A stretch of 64,000 bases of DNA from Earliella scabrosa (GCA_022605405.1 JABYQQ010000008.1:2170001-2234000); one strand, 5' to 3'; positions 1 to 11,719 are shown, counted from the first letter of the stretch. Notes: generated by a model not told the origin, from the letters alone. A program made the numbers and translations.

Positions 1-2
1 AA

Positions 3-1343
3 TTTGCTCGCTTCTTTCCACCCAAGGGCCAGACTCTCGCCAATGTTCAAAACTATGGCAGTTGTCGCTACATGCAAGACTGGATGCGTGTGATGACTCA
101 GGTCTCACATGTCAATGCCAAGATCATCCGTAAGAAGATGATGGAGAAGTTCAAAGATATCCTGTGGCTTCCTCACACAGAAACAACTCGAATCTGGGAC
201 ACCCGTAAGCCTCTGGCTACTCAAGATCTGCATCAATGGGCCTACCTGTCTCTTGATCCTAATACACCGCCTGGTTCAGCACCCCGTATTGCTCTACGCC
301 CAAACTATCCACGAGATCTTGATTTTCAACTTGGTGTTGTTTTGGCCGAAGAAGAGGAAGAAGAGACTCCAGAACCGGACAATCTCATGCATCCCCCTCC
401 CCCACCTCAATTTCAAAACCACGGACCACGTTTTTCAATGCCGCCGGCTCATCTCCCATTCTCTCGTGAACCTTCTGTGATTCGCAGTGGTTATCCATCT
501 ATGTTGGGCCAGAAGCGGATGCGTAGCAATACTCTCAATTCTGTGTTGTCCCAACGGTCAGCACCACACATGCCACGCCAACCTAGCGAGTTGTCCTATC
601 TCGATGACCCTATTCCACCACCACAGGCTGGACCAAGTCACCCCAGGAGAATTGACACTCCAAGAGTTCAATCCACTCGTGCATCCATTCAGCTTCCATC
701 TCCTCCATCAGCAAGCTCTCTCATTCGTCGCATCAATGAAATTGGTAAACAATTGCCTTATTATTCCAATGATCCCAAGGGGAAGACATCGCTACGGTCC
801 CTCACACTCCATTCCACCATGTCGGCCTCACAACATCAAATGCCTCCGCCTCCTCCACCACGTCTTGAAGAGGAGGAAGAGAGTGAAGTTGAAGTGGAAC
901 AGGAGTTTACATCCCGCTATCCGTCCCCTGAGGCTCCTGCGAAAGTGGAACAGGAGTTCACATCCCGCTATCTATCTCCCGAGGCTCCGGCGGGAGTGGA
1001 ACAGGAGTTCACATCCCGCTATCCCTCTCCTGAGGCTTCTGCGGAAGTGGAACAGGAGTTTGCATACCACTCTCCCTCTCCCGAGCCTTGTATGCAAGCG
1101 GAACAGGAGTTTGAATCTCACTATCCGTCCGATGAGGATGATGTCATCAGTATCAGCAGCACTGAAGACACATCTCCCACACCTCTCCCTATCAACACTA
1201 CCGTGAAAACAGAGGATGATGATGACATTATCAGCATTAGTAGCAGTGAAGAAGTAGCGGACACAACAACAGCATCTATTAAAAGAGAGAAGGGAGAAGA
1301 GGAGGAAGAGGAGGAGGATGAATATTATGGACCTATATTCTAA
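3..1343 (+). CDS. Acidic repeat-bearing hypothetical protein, 5' end outside window
   Basis: The frame is open from the first bases of the window, so the first internal Met (position 72) is probably not the true start and the gene is cut by the window edge. The N-terminal third is globular-looking (motifs 'YMQDWMRVMTQV', 'DILWLPHTETTRIWDTRKP'). The middle is Pro/Ser rich. The last third holds five consecutive 17-residue repeats of the type VEQEFTSRYPSPEAPA (51 bp units, about 894-1134). After these come two acidic, SUMO-interaction-like patches (DDVISISSTED and DDIISISSSEE) and a poly-Glu stretch before the TAA-ended tail YYGPIF. I do not recognise the family. The base composition is less GC-rich than the rest of the window. 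It could belong to a multicopy TE-associated gene family. I am fairly sure it is coding, but not of its role. Confidence 0.6.
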   Translation, partial: FARFFPPKGQTLANVQNYGSCRYMQDWMRVMTQVSHVNAKIIRKKMMEKFKDILWLPHTETTRIWDTRKPLATQDLHQWAYLSLDPNTPPGSAPRIALRPNYPRDLDFQLGVVLAEEEEEETPEPDNLMHPPPPPQFQNHGPRFSMPPAHLPFSREPSVIRSGYPSMLGQKRMRSNTLNSVLSQRSAPHMPRQPSELSYLDDPIPPPQAGPSHPRRIDTPRVQSTRASIQLPSPPSASSLIRRINEIGKQLPYYSNDPKGKTSLRSLTLHSTMSASQHQMPPPPPPRLEEEEESEVEVEQEFTSRYPSPEAPAKVEQEFTSRYLSPEAPAGVEQEFTSRYPSPEASAEVEQEFAYHSPSPEPCMQAEQEFESHYPSDEDDVISISSTEDTSPTPLPINTTVKTEDDDDIISISSSEEVADTTTASIKREKGEEEEEEEDEYYGPIF

Positions 1344-1399
1344 GTTGATAGTTATGACAATACTTCGATATACATTCTATATTCTCTTCTTGAAATGAG

Positions 1400-1790
1400 T
1401 TGAACAAGATTTTGATGTTTTGGTTTGAAGCGCAAACCAGGAGTCCTGGACGCCCTACTGTGTGCTGGGACAGTATTCTGATGTTTGGGTTCAGAGCGCA
1501 AACCAGGAGTCTTGGACGCCCTACTGTGCGCTGGGACAGTATTCTGATGTTTGGGTTCAGAGCGCAAACCAGGAGTCTTGGACGCCCTACTGTGTGCTGG
1601 GACAGTATTCCGACATTTTGGTTTAAAGCGCAAACCAGGAGTCCTGGACACCCTACTGTGTGCTGGGACAGTATTCTGATGTTTGGGTTCAGAGCGCAAA
1701 CCAGGAGTCCTGGACGCCCTACTGTGTGCTGAGACAGTACACCGATGTTTTGGTTCGGAGCGCAAATTAGGAATTCTAGATCACTTAGGT
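1400..1790. repeat. 66 bp tandem array, about 5.5 units
   Basis: The motif 'gcgcaaaccaggagtc' recurs at an exact 66 bp step (around 1431, 1497, 1563, 1629, 1695, 1761). The last unit is diverged. Because 66 is a multiple of three, both strands read open for more than 100 codons, but nothing else suggests a gene. The array lies directly downstream of the acidic-protein gene. Confidence 0.9.
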
Positions 1791-1870
1791 TTGCTGAGAC
1801 AGTATGCTAATATTTTCATATTCCAGCAATAATTATAAGTTGCAAACCCTGCATTACTTTAAGCCGGTTA

Positions 1871-4800
1871 GTGAATGATTTGGTATTTGCGCCTGTGCCT
1901 CTGCGATTGAGTCTGTCTGGGTCGGGGCGCCTTGGCTGTTGGATGATTTGGTATTCGCGCCTGTGCCTCTGGATCGAGTCTGTCTCTGCGATCGAGTGTG
2001 TCTGGATCGGAATGCCTTGGCTGTTGGATGATTTGGTATTCGCGCCTGTGCCTCTGGATCGAGTCTGTCTCTGCGATCGAGTGTGTCTGGATCGGAATGC
2101 CTTGGCTGTTGGATGATTTGGTATTCGCGCCTGTGCCTCTGGATCGAGTCTGTCTCTGCGATCGAGTGTGTCTGGATCGGAACGCCTTGGCTGTTGGATG
2201 ATTTGGTATTTGCGCCTGTGCCTCTGCGATTGAGTCTGTCTGGGTCGGGACGCCTTGGCTGTTGGATGATTTGGTATTCGCGCCTGTGCCTCTGGATCGA
2301 GTCTGTCTCTGCGATCGAGTGTGTCTGGATCGGAACGCCTTGGCTGTTGGATGATTTGGTATTTGCGCCTGTGCCTCTGCGATTGAGTCTGTCTGGGTCG
2401 GGACGCCTTGGCTGTTGGATGATTTGGTATTCGCGCCTGTGCCTCTGGATCGAGTCTGTCTCTGCGATCGAGTGTGTCTGGATCGGAATGCCTTGGCTGT
2501 TGGATGATTTGGTATTCGCGCCTGTGCCTCTGGATCGAGTCTGTCTCTGCGATCGAGTGTGTCTGGATCGGAACGCCTTGGCTGTTGGATGATTTGGTAT
2601 TTGCGCCTGTGCCTCTGCGATTGAGTCTGTCTGGGTCGGGACGCCTTGGCTGTTGGATGATTTGGTATTCGCGCCTGTGCCTCTGGATCGAGTCTGTCTC
2701 TGCGATCGAGTGTGTCTGGATCGGAACGCCTTGGCTGTTGGATGATTTGGTATTTGCGCCTGTGCCTCTGCGATTGAGTCTGTCTGGGTCGGGACGCCTT
2801 GGCTGTTGGATGATTTGGTATTCGCGCCTGTGCCTCTGGATCGAGTCTGTCTCTGCGATCGAGTGTGTCTGGATCGGAACGCCTTGGCTGTTGGATGATT
2901 TGGTATTCGCGCCTGTGCCTCTGGATCGAGTCTGTCTCTGCGATCGAGTGTGTCTGGATCGGAACGCCTTGGCTGTTGGATGATTTGGTATTTGCGCCTG
3001 TGCCTCTGCGATTGAGTCTGTCTGGGTCGGGACGCCTTGGCTGTTGGATGATTTGGTATTCGCGCCTGTGCCTCTGGATCGAGTCTGTCTCTGCGATCGA
3101 GTGTGTCTGGATCGGAACGCCTTGGCTGTTGGATGATTTGGTATTTGCGCCTGTGCCTCTGCGATTGAGTCTGTCTGGGTCGGGACGCCTTGGCTGTTGG
3201 ATGATTTGGTATTCGCGCCTGTGCCTCTGGATCGAGTCTGTCTCTGCGATCGAGTGTGTCTGGATCGGAACGCCTTGGCTGTTGGATGATTTGGTATTCG
3301 CGCCTGTGCCTCTGGATCGAGTCTGTCTCTGCGATCGAGTGTGTCTGGATCGGAATGCCTTGGCTGTTGGATGATTTGGTATTCGCGCCTGTGCCTCTGG
3401 ATCGAGTCTGTCTCTGCGATCGAGTGTGTCTGGATCGGAACGCCTTGGCTGTTGGATGATTTGGTATTTGCGCCTGTGCCTCTGCGATTGAGTCTGTCTG
3501 GGTCGGGACGCCTTGGCTGTTGGATGATTTGGTATTCGCGCCTGTGCCTCTGGATCGAGTCTGTCTCTGCGATCGAGTGTGTCTGGATCGGAACGCCTTG
3601 GCTGTTGGATGATTTGGTATTTGCGCCTGTGCCTCTGCGATTGAGTCTGTCTGGCTCGGGACGCCTTGGCTGTTGGATGATTTGGTATTCGCGCCTGTGC
3701 CTCTGGATCGAGTCTGTCTCTGCGATCGAGTGTGTCTGGATCGGAACACCTTGGCTGTTGGATGATTTGGTATTCGCGCCTGTGCCTCTGGACCGAGTGT
3801 GTCTCTGCAATCGGGTGTGTCTCTACGATCGAGTCTGTCTCTGCGATCGAGTGTGTCTGGGTCGAGACACCTTGGCTGTTGGATGATTTGGTATTTGCGC
3901 CTGTGCCTCTGGATCGAGTCTGTCTCTGCGATCGAGTGTGTCTGGATCGGAACACCTTGGCTGTTGGATGATTTGGTATTTGCGCCTGTGCCTCTGCGAT
4001 TGAGTCTGTCTGGGTCGGGACGCCTTGGCTGTTGGATGATTTGGTATTCGCGCCTGTGCCTCTGGATCGAGTGTGTCTCTGCGATCGAGTGTGTCTGGAT
4101 CGGAACACCTTGGCTGTTGGATGATTTGGTATTTGCGCCTGTGCCTCTGCGATTGAGTCTGTCTGGGTCGGGACGCCTTGGCTGTTGGATGATTTGGTAT
4201 TCGCGCCTGTGCCTCTGGATCGAGTGTGTCTCTGCGATCGAGTGTGTCTGGATCGGAACACCTTGGCTGTTGGATGATTTGGTATTCGCGCCTGTGCCTC
4301 TGGACCGAGTGTGTCTCTGCAATCGGGTGTGTCTCTACGATCGAGTCTGTCTCTGCGATCGAGTGTGTCTGGGTCGAGACACCTTGGCTGTTGGATGATT
4401 TGGTATTTGCGCCTGTGCCTCTGGATCGAGTCTGTCTCTGCGATCGAGTGTGTCTGGATCGGAACACCTTGGCTGTTGGATGATTTGGTATTTGCGCCTG
4501 TGCCTCTGGATCGAGTGTGTCTCTGCAATCGGGTGTGTCTGGATCGGAACACCTTGGCTGTTGGATGATTTGGTATTTGCGCCTGTGCCTCTGCGATTGA
4601 GTCTGTCTGGGTCGGAACACCTTGGCTGTTGGATGATTTGGTATTTGCGCCTGTGCCTCTGGATCGAGTCTGTCTCTGCGATCGAGTGTGTCTGGATCGG
4701 AACGCCTTGGCTGTTAGATGATTTGGTATTTGCGCCTGTGCCTCTGGATCGAGTGTGTCTCTGCAATCGGGTGTGTCTGGATCGGAACACCTTGGCTGTT

Positions 4801-6664
4801 GGATGATTTGGTATTTGCGCCTGTGCCTCTGCGATTGAGTCTGTCTGGGTCGGAACACCTTGGCTGTTGGATGATTTGGTATTTGCGCCTGTGCCTCTGG
4901 ATCGAGTCTGTCTCTGCGATCGAGTGTGTCTGGGTCGAGACACCTTGGCTGTTGGATGATTTGGTATTTGCGCCTGTGCCTCTGGATCGAGTCTGTCTCT
5001 GCGATCGAGTGTGTCTGGATCGGAACACCTTGGCTGTTGGATGATTTGGTATTTGCGCCTGTGCCTCTGGATCGAGTGTGTCTCTGCAATCGGGTGTGTC
5101 TGGATCGGAACACCTTGGCTGTTGGATGATTTGGTATTCGCGCCTGTGCCTCTGGACCGAGTGTGTCTCTGCAATCGGGTGTGTCTCTACGATCGAGTCT
5201 GTCTCTGCGATCGAGTGTGTCTGGGTCGAGACACCTTGGCTGTTGGATGATTTGGTATTTGCGCCTGTGCCTCTGGATCGAGTCTGTCTCTGCGATCGAG
5301 TGTGTCTGGATCGGAACACCTTGGCTGTTGGATGATTTGGTATTTGCGCCTGTGCCTCTGGATCGAGTGTGTCTCTGCAATCGGGTGTGTCTGGATCGGA
5401 ACACCTTGGCTGTTGGATGATTTGGTATTCGCGCCTGTGCCTCTGGACCGAGTGTGTCTCTGCAATCGGGTGTGTCTCTACGATCGAGTCTGTCTCTGCG
5501 ATCGAGTGTGTCTGGGTCGAGACACCTTGGCTGTTGGATGATTTGGTATTTGCGCCTGTGCCTCTGGATCGAGTCTGTCTCTGCAATCGGGTGTGTCTGG
5601 ATCGGAACACCTTGGCTGTTGGATGATTTGGTATTTGCGCCTGTGCCTCTGGATCGAGTCTGTCTCTGCGATCGAGTGTGTCTGGATCGGAACGCCTTGG
5701 CTGTTAGATGATTTGGTATTTGCGCCTGTGCCTCTGGATCGAGTGTGTCTCTGCAATCGGGTGTGTCTGGATCGGAACACCTTGGCTGTTGGATGATTTG
5801 GTATTTGCGCCTGTGCCTCTGCGATTGAGTCTGTCTGGGTCGGAACACCTTGGCTGTTGGATGATTTGGTATTTGCGCCTGTGCCTCTGGATCGAGTCTG
5901 TCTCTGCGATCGAGTGTGTCTGGGTCGAGACACCTTGGCTGTTGGATGATTTGGTATTTGCGCCTGTGCCTCTGGATCGAGTCTGTCTCTGCGATCGAGT
6001 GTGTCTGGATCGGAACACCTTGGCTGTTGGATGATTTGGTATTTGCGCCTGTGCCTCTGGATCGAGTGTGTCTCTGCAATCGGGTGTGTCTGGATCGGAA
6101 CACCTTGGCTGTTGGATGATTTGGTATTCGCGCCTGTGCCTCTGGACCGAGTGTGTCTCTGCAATCGGGTGTGTCTCTACGATCGAGTCTGTCTCTGCGA
6201 TCGAGTGTGTCTGGGTCGAGACACCTTGGCTGTTGGATGATTTGGTATTTGCGCCTGTGCCTCTGGATCGAGTCTGTCTCTGCAATCGGGTGTGTCTGGA
6301 TCGGAACACCTTGGCTGTTGGATGATTTGGTATTTGCGCCTGTGCCTCTGGATCGAGTCTGTCTCTGCGATCGAGTGTGTCTGGATCGGAACGCCTTGGC
6401 TGTTGGATGATTTGGTATTTGCGCCTGTGCCTCTGGATCGAGTGTGTCTCTGCAATCGGGTGTGTCTGGATCGGAACACCTTGGCTGTTGGATGATTTGG
6501 TATTTGCGCCTGTGCCTCTGGATCGAGTCTGTCTCTGCGATCGAGTGTGTCTGGATCGGAACACCTTGGCTGTTGGATGATTTGGTATTTGCGCCTGTGC
6601 CTCTGGATCGAGTGTGTCTCTGCAATCGGGTGTGTCTAGGTCGAGACACCTTGGCTGTTGGATT
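1871..6664. repeat. 4.8 kb minisatellite with higher-order repeats
   Basis: Units all start with 'ggatgatttggtatt' and end with 'ccttggctgtt'. Three lengths occur: 68, 85 and 121 bp. They differ by 17-18 bp internal subrepeats built on 'cgagtctgtctctgcgat'. In the first half the order 85+68+85+68+85 repeats as a 391 bp block (steps at 2083, 2474, 2865, 3256). In the second half 85+85+121 gives a 291 bp block, and a 990 bp segment (from about 4718) is repeated at about 5708. All minus-strand frames are nearly stop-free across the array, which is a property of the unit rather than evidence of a gene. I see no gene inside. Confidence 0.95.
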
Positions 6665-6782
6665 TAGAGACTGTTTCTCTTGGTGGGTACAGGTTAAGCC
6701 TAGGTTCTTCTTAACATTCTGTGCTTCAGAGCCGTGTTAGGGCTTACGAAGCATTGTGTATCCCAATATCCCAATCACTAAC

Positions 6783-7265
6783 GTCCCGCGCACGACCTGC
6801 TCCCTCGTTCTCGGACCCCGCGCACGACGTCCTCCCTCGTTCTCGGACCCCGCTCACGACCTCCCTCCCCGTTCTCGACCTCGCTCACGACCTCCCTTCT
6901 CGTTCTCGGACCCCGCTCACGAGCTGCCTCCTCGTTCTCGGACCCCGCTCACGACCTCCCTTCTCGTTCTCGGACCCCGCTCACGAGCTGCCTCCTCGTT
7001 CTCGGACCCCGCTCACGACCTCCCTCCCCGTTCTCGACCCCGCTCACGACGTCCTCCCTCGTTCTCGGACCCCGCTCACGACCTGCCTCCTCGTTCTCGG
7101 ACCCCGCTCACGACGGAGTCCCTCGTTCCCGGACCCCGCTCACGACCGTGACCTCCCTCCCCGTTCTCGACCCCGCTCACGACCTCCCTTCTCGTTCTCG
7201 GACCCCGCTCACGACCTGCCTCCTCGTTCTCGGACCCCCCTCACGACCTGCCTCCTCCTTCCCAC
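6783..7265. repeat. GC-rich 31-33 bp minisatellite upstream of the kinase copy
   Basis: Degenerate units of the type 'ctcgttctcggaccccgc' followed by 'tcacgacctcc' run for about 480 bp and stop just before recognisable kinase coding sequence. A related array lies at 20883-21640, upstream of another fragment of the same kinase family. Open frames rich in Arg/Ser/Pro across it are repeat artefacts. Confidence 0.85.
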
Positions 7266-7267
7266 AC

Positions 7268-9255
7268 GGTGGGTTTGTACCCACCGCCGAGCCTGGGCCC
7301 TTGGACGGCCCCGTCCTCGCGCAGCTGCAAGCGGTGACCGCACGGCAAAATGAGCGCGACACGGCGCACGACGCGGCGGACCTGCGGCAGCTCATGCGCA
7401 CCGCGCTCCAGGCGAACAGCGACGTGGAGATGATCCGCGTGCTCCAGGTCGGGCGCGACGAGATGCCCGAGGCGATCAAGACGCTGCAGCGGGCGCTGGA
7501 GAAGGAGGTCGAGCGAGAGCGGACGCAGGAGGAGACTGTTTTCGTCGCTGCCACTACTGCGACCGTGGCTGCCACCTCCGCCTCCCCTGCGCCCAAAGGC
7601 AAGCAACCTGCGCAGCCGCAACCGCAGGTCCTCGAGGGCGCGAACCTCACGCGCTCCGGAACAGTCCACAGCACAGGCAGCGCACACACGACGTCGAGCT
7701 CAGCTGCTATCAGCGGGCGGAGCCGTGCGCCGCGGGACACGCTCGACCGGGAGTTCATCGAGACCGGGATCGACGCGCTGCGGCGGCTGAGCGGGGCGGG
7801 GGCGGCGTCCGCGCTCCCGAGCTGGACGATTACGCGGTACGAGGTGAATAGGGACGAGAAGATCGGGCTGGGGTTCTTTTCGGACGTGTATAGGGGCACG
7901 TGGAGGAGTCGGACTGTCGCGATCAAGGTGCTTGCGCCGACGACGCCGCGGCAGCTGTTTTTGCACGAGGTGAGTGTTCGCAGTTGAGTCCTGCAACTGA
8001 GTGGAGGTGGGGGTGGGGGCGGGGAGAGAGTCTATCTCGCCTGTGAAAGCATCGCGGATCTCAGCTCGGCCTCTTAGTCGAGCGCATCTCGAGAGTTTCG
8101 AGATCGGCTTCGCGAATCGCCTGGCACTGCACTAGGACCGGGTCTTGGTCGCCGGGAGTCAATGGGATGGCCGGAGACCATCCCTGCGTCCATCCTTTAT
8201 TCATTCATCTTATCTCTTCCTTCATCTGTTGGTCCATGTATACTCTTGCTGATCTTCGCCCGATGGTGCAGATCGCCATCTGGAAGTCGCTCTCGCACCC
8301 GAACGTGCTCGAGCTGGAGTCGGCGCGTCGTCCGCATCGAGCGACCCGCCGTGGTTCTTCGTAAGCCCGTATTGCAAGAACGGGAGCCTGGTATCGTACC
8401 TCAAAGGCCTCCCGTCCCTCGACGCGGTCGACTTGCTCAAGATGATCCACGAGATCGCGAAGGGGATGGCGTACCTCCACTCGAAGGGCGTGTTGCACGG
8501 TGATCTCAAGGTGCGTAATTGAGAGCGGGGGAATTATTTCGGCGATTTCGAGCTGATCTCATTTCGTGCTTGCGCCCGCCCCGCTGTGTAGGCCGCGAAC
8601 GTGCTCGTGGACGACCGGACGCACTGCGTGCTCTCCGACTTTGGACAGAGCGAGATGAAGTCCGAGGCGTATCGGATAAGCGGGATGCCCCTGCCTCGTG
8701 CGTTATTCTTCGTTTCTCAGTTCGTGTGTGCTGACCGCGCCCACCTCAGACGGGACTCTCCGCTGGCAGGCCCCCGAACTCATGTCCGGGCTCAGTGAAC
8801 TCACGCAGCAGATTGACATCTACGCGTTCGCGATCACCGTCGTCGAGCTGCTCACCAAGGGCGCGCTCCCGTGGCCCCTAGCGGACGACGATGCGGTGCG
8901 GTACTTCGTCATCCGTGAGTGTCCTCGATCCACCCCCACCCCTCGCAGGAACCTCGGAGATTGATCACTAACACTGACCTGCGACTGAATATAACAGAAG
9001 AGAACATGCGCCCGGAGCCGCCGCTACAGCGGGTGTGGTCAACGCAGCTGTCCGACATCCTGCACGCGTGCTGGCACCGCGACCCTGCCGTGCGCCCCGC
9101 GTTCACGGAGATCGACAAGCAGGTGCAGCAGCTCCGTGCAAAGTTCGGCGCGGACCTGAAGGAGTCGCCCGCGCCGCGGCCGTCGGTACTGGATGAACAG
9201 ATGCGGACGCGCAAGTCGCCGGACATGCATCCGATCCCGCTCCCATTGCTTCCTC
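7268..9255 (+). pseudogene. TKL-type protein kinase, 5' part of a TE-split gene
   Basis: Five exons can be traced: 7268-7969, 8272-8510, 8592-8697, 8750-8914, 8998-9255. The N-terminal region (LRQLMRTALQ..., TLQRALEKE) resembles the helical-bundle domain found before many agaricomycete kinases. The kinase domain shows the Gly-loop GLGFFSDVYRG, VAIK lysine, HGDLKAANVLV catalytic loop (G where most kinases have R in HRD), DFG and the WQAPEL activation segment end. The C-lobe ends with WHRDPAVRP. Exon 2 changes frame between about 8312 and 8343 (net loss of one base), after which PPWFFVSPYC is read in another frame, so no intact protein is made unless this is a sequencing error. The 5' end runs into a minisatellite with no credible start. 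The last exon ends in phase 1 and continues, phase-compatible, at 19103 beyond a nested TE. Confidence 0.8.
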
Positions 9256-9409
9256 GTGCCCACCTGTGGTCACCACTTTATTTTAAAAAACCTGGACCTT
9301 GGTCTGTAGTTTCCATCATATCTGTCTGGAGCATTTACAGAGTCTGTAATAACTCATGGAGGCAATTAAAAAACGACCTCGCAGAGGCTGTAATAACTGC
9401 CCAGGATGT

Positions 9410-9905
9410 TCAAATACAGAGTGTCTGTGCTCTGTAATAGATGGCCTGGACATTCAAATACAGAGTCCGCACTCTGTAATACATGGTCTGGACATTCAAA
9501 TACAGAGCTTGGGCTCTGTAATAGATGGTCTGGACATTCAAATACAGACCTTGGGCTCTGTAATACATGGCCTGGACATTCAAATACAGAGTCCGCACTC
9601 TGTAATACATGGTCTGGACATTGAAATACAGACCTTGGGCTCTGTAATACATGGCCTGGACTTTCAAATACAGAGTCTGCACTCTGTAATAAATGGTGTA
9701 GACATTCAAATACAGAGTCCGCATTCTGTAATAAATGGCCTGGACATGTAAATACAGGGTCTGCACTCTGTAATAGATGGCCTGGACATTTTAATACAGA
9801 GTGCAGACCCTGTAATAGATGGTCTGGACATTTAAATACAGACCTTGGGCTCTGTAATAAATGGTCTGGACATTTAAATACAGGGTCTGGCCTCTGTAAT
9901 TGATG
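9410..9905. repeat. 42 bp hairpin array, 12 units (left arm of copy A)
   Basis: Twelve units of about 42 bp, each with a short inverted repeat, for example TACAGAGCTTGGGCTCTGTA (8 bp stem, 4 base loop) or TACAGAG..6..CTCTGTA. Units are separated by 'atacatggtctggacattcaa'-like spacers (i.e. 'ATRNATGGYCTGGACATT'). The centre of each hairpin alternates among a few variants. Subterminal arrays like this are often transposase-binding regions; that role is inferred here. Long open frames on both strands are an effect of the 14-codon period. Confidence 0.9.
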
Positions 9906-9909
9906 TCTG

Positions 9910-11104
9910 GGGCATTCTAAAAATGCGGACACTTGACATATGGTGACATAGATGATTATATAACGGAATGGGCGCCTTTTTGACGCCCAAATGCGGTGCC
10001 TGACCCTCTAGGGGTGGCCACTTGCCTACCCTCTAGCTCCCTCATTTCTTCACCTATGGACATGTATGTGGGTGCGTTAGGTTCGCAATTTTAGCCTCTA
10101 TTGAAAGGCGTAGTAGGCGTGGTCCATTACCTGGGGTAATGAAACATGCAGCTATATGTAGCTACTGCTGCCAGCTGCTCTACTGTACGGCCGGTGAACG
10201 GCTCCACCGTGCTTCACGTACAGGGTACCATTAGATTGGGAAAAATCAGGGCTTTCCAACGCACCCTGTACCGTGGTGTGGCATGGGCTAGTGACAAAGA
10301 TATGGCTCAATCCATTTTCGCAAAATGTTGCACATTTGTTTGTGTAATATCCTGGGAACAAATGTGATCTGTGTCACACCCTATATACCATCGAATTGGT
10401 GTTGAGCAGGGCCTTCCAACGGTACCCTGATCATCTCAATCTGTGGTGGTCACCCAACCCTTTTCTCCTGACCCCCTTCCCATCAATCATCCCATAGCTC
10501 CACCGCCGTTGTGTATTCTGCCCTGCAAATTTGTAGTAAGACTGCTTAAGTATATCCCTTGCCATGTACAAAGTATCAGAAGCTGGCACCATCTACAGCC
10601 CCTGTTCTGGACCTAACACACTGGACATCACCCTAGCAATGTTTCACCTGTTGTAGGTTCAGTACCTTATGGATCTCTGAGCTCTTTGCTGGATCCTGTA
10701 GGGATTACTTAGAAGAATGTTGGAGTGAGTTTAGAGATCCAGATGTCTCTTTGATCTACATAGAATCCCTTATCAGTGCTCCACCTTGCCCTACATCTAG
10801 CTATAGATCCTGGCCATGATTCACTGCCATAGTCTCAGATAGGACAGTGACAGATACTACCTATAGGATGCAAAAAAAATCATGCAAATTGATTGAAAAC
10901 TGGGTGAGATATTGCAGAACATCTGTTTCCATGCTTATGTGCAGTAGCATTCAATGAAACTATGTGCACCTGCTGTGCACATTTGGTGCCTCCCGGAACA
11001 CTTTCAGCATAACTTTCTGAATACTTGTTCAAATTCCATGCTGTTTTTTGTATTTTGTAGATGCTATCTGTGAGTGTGCTATCTGAGGTTATGGGACTGG
11101 ATCA
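9910..11104. repeat. Inner part of left arm of palindromic element A
   Basis: Non-coding arm sequence. It holds a short inverted repeat (gggcgcctttttgacgccc) near 9970 and the partial palindrome ATTACCTGGGGTAAT near 10130. It matches in inverted form 17540-18415, 60290-61190 and 61500-62370. From about 10800 to the insertion point it is the diverged central spacer. I see no gene. Confidence 0.8.
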
Positions 11105-11109
11105 TGATC

Positions 11110-11708
11110 TGATGGAGTGAGAACCTGTGAGGCGATGTCGCAAGTGACTAGTAAGTGAGCGGACAGACAAGTCCTCAGTCAGTGAGTGAAAGACTATATT
11201 AGCATAATGCCAAGTACCTAGTAAGTGAGCGGACAGACAAGCTACACAGGTACTTGTAAGTAAGAGCATATGAACGCATAGGTAAGACGAGTACTTACTC
11301 CTCAGTCAGTGAGTGAAAGACTGAGGAGACGAGTCCCAGAGAGTCCTCCTTATATACCGTAAAGGAGCTGCATGAGTAAGCGATAGTAAGGAGGGCATGT
11401 GATGTGTCTGAGTCAGAGTGAGTCGAGGATGAGTAAGGAGCGACGAAGGATGACTCAGACAGAACAAAGATAACGACAAATGGAGAACAAAGTATGGTCA
11501 CAAGGTCGATCTGGAACAGTCTAAGAAGAGTCCGGAGCGTAGAAGAACGCACTGAAATGGACTGGACAAAAGAGAAGCCTAGTAACCATGTGTATCGTAC
11601 AACGTATACCTAATATGGAAAGAAAGAAGCACAGCCTAAGATCTATCGTAAGAAGCAGTGCCCATAGCGCCTAATGCGCGTCTACTGTTCGTAGTCCATT
11701 GTTCAACA
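11110..11708 (-). repeat. 3' LTR of copia copy A
   Basis: 599 bp, TG...CA ended in element orientation (TGTTGAACAATGG to CTCACTCCATCA). It appears identical to the other LTR of this copy at the sites compared. It contains TATATAAGG and two copies of a repeated block (see the LTR of copy B). Confidence 0.95.
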
Positions 11709-11719
11709 CTCCCACTCGT

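Noticed and set aside
1816..6649. Very long minus-strand open frames (664, 822 and 1593 codons) as protein-coding genes
   Set aside because: They lie wholly in a minisatellite whose unit is nearly free of stops in every minus frame. There is no unique N- or C-terminal domain.
7177..7926. Minus-strand frames opposite the kinase exon
   Set aside because: Shadow of GC-rich kinase coding sequence. The plus strand carries the kinase motifs.
9410..9905. CRISPR-like array
   Set aside because: Spacers are not unique; units are degenerate tandem repeats in a eukaryotic TE arm, with no cas genes.
9366..9932. Open frames of 118-188 codons in the 42 bp arrays, present in four places
   Set aside because: The 42 bp period (14 codons) keeps every frame open. 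The peptides are the repeat translated, on both strands.
10146..10367. 73-codon frame found in all four palindrome arms as a small protein
   Set aside because: Conserved only because the DNA arms are near identical. An overlapping frame exists on the other strand and no motif is visible.
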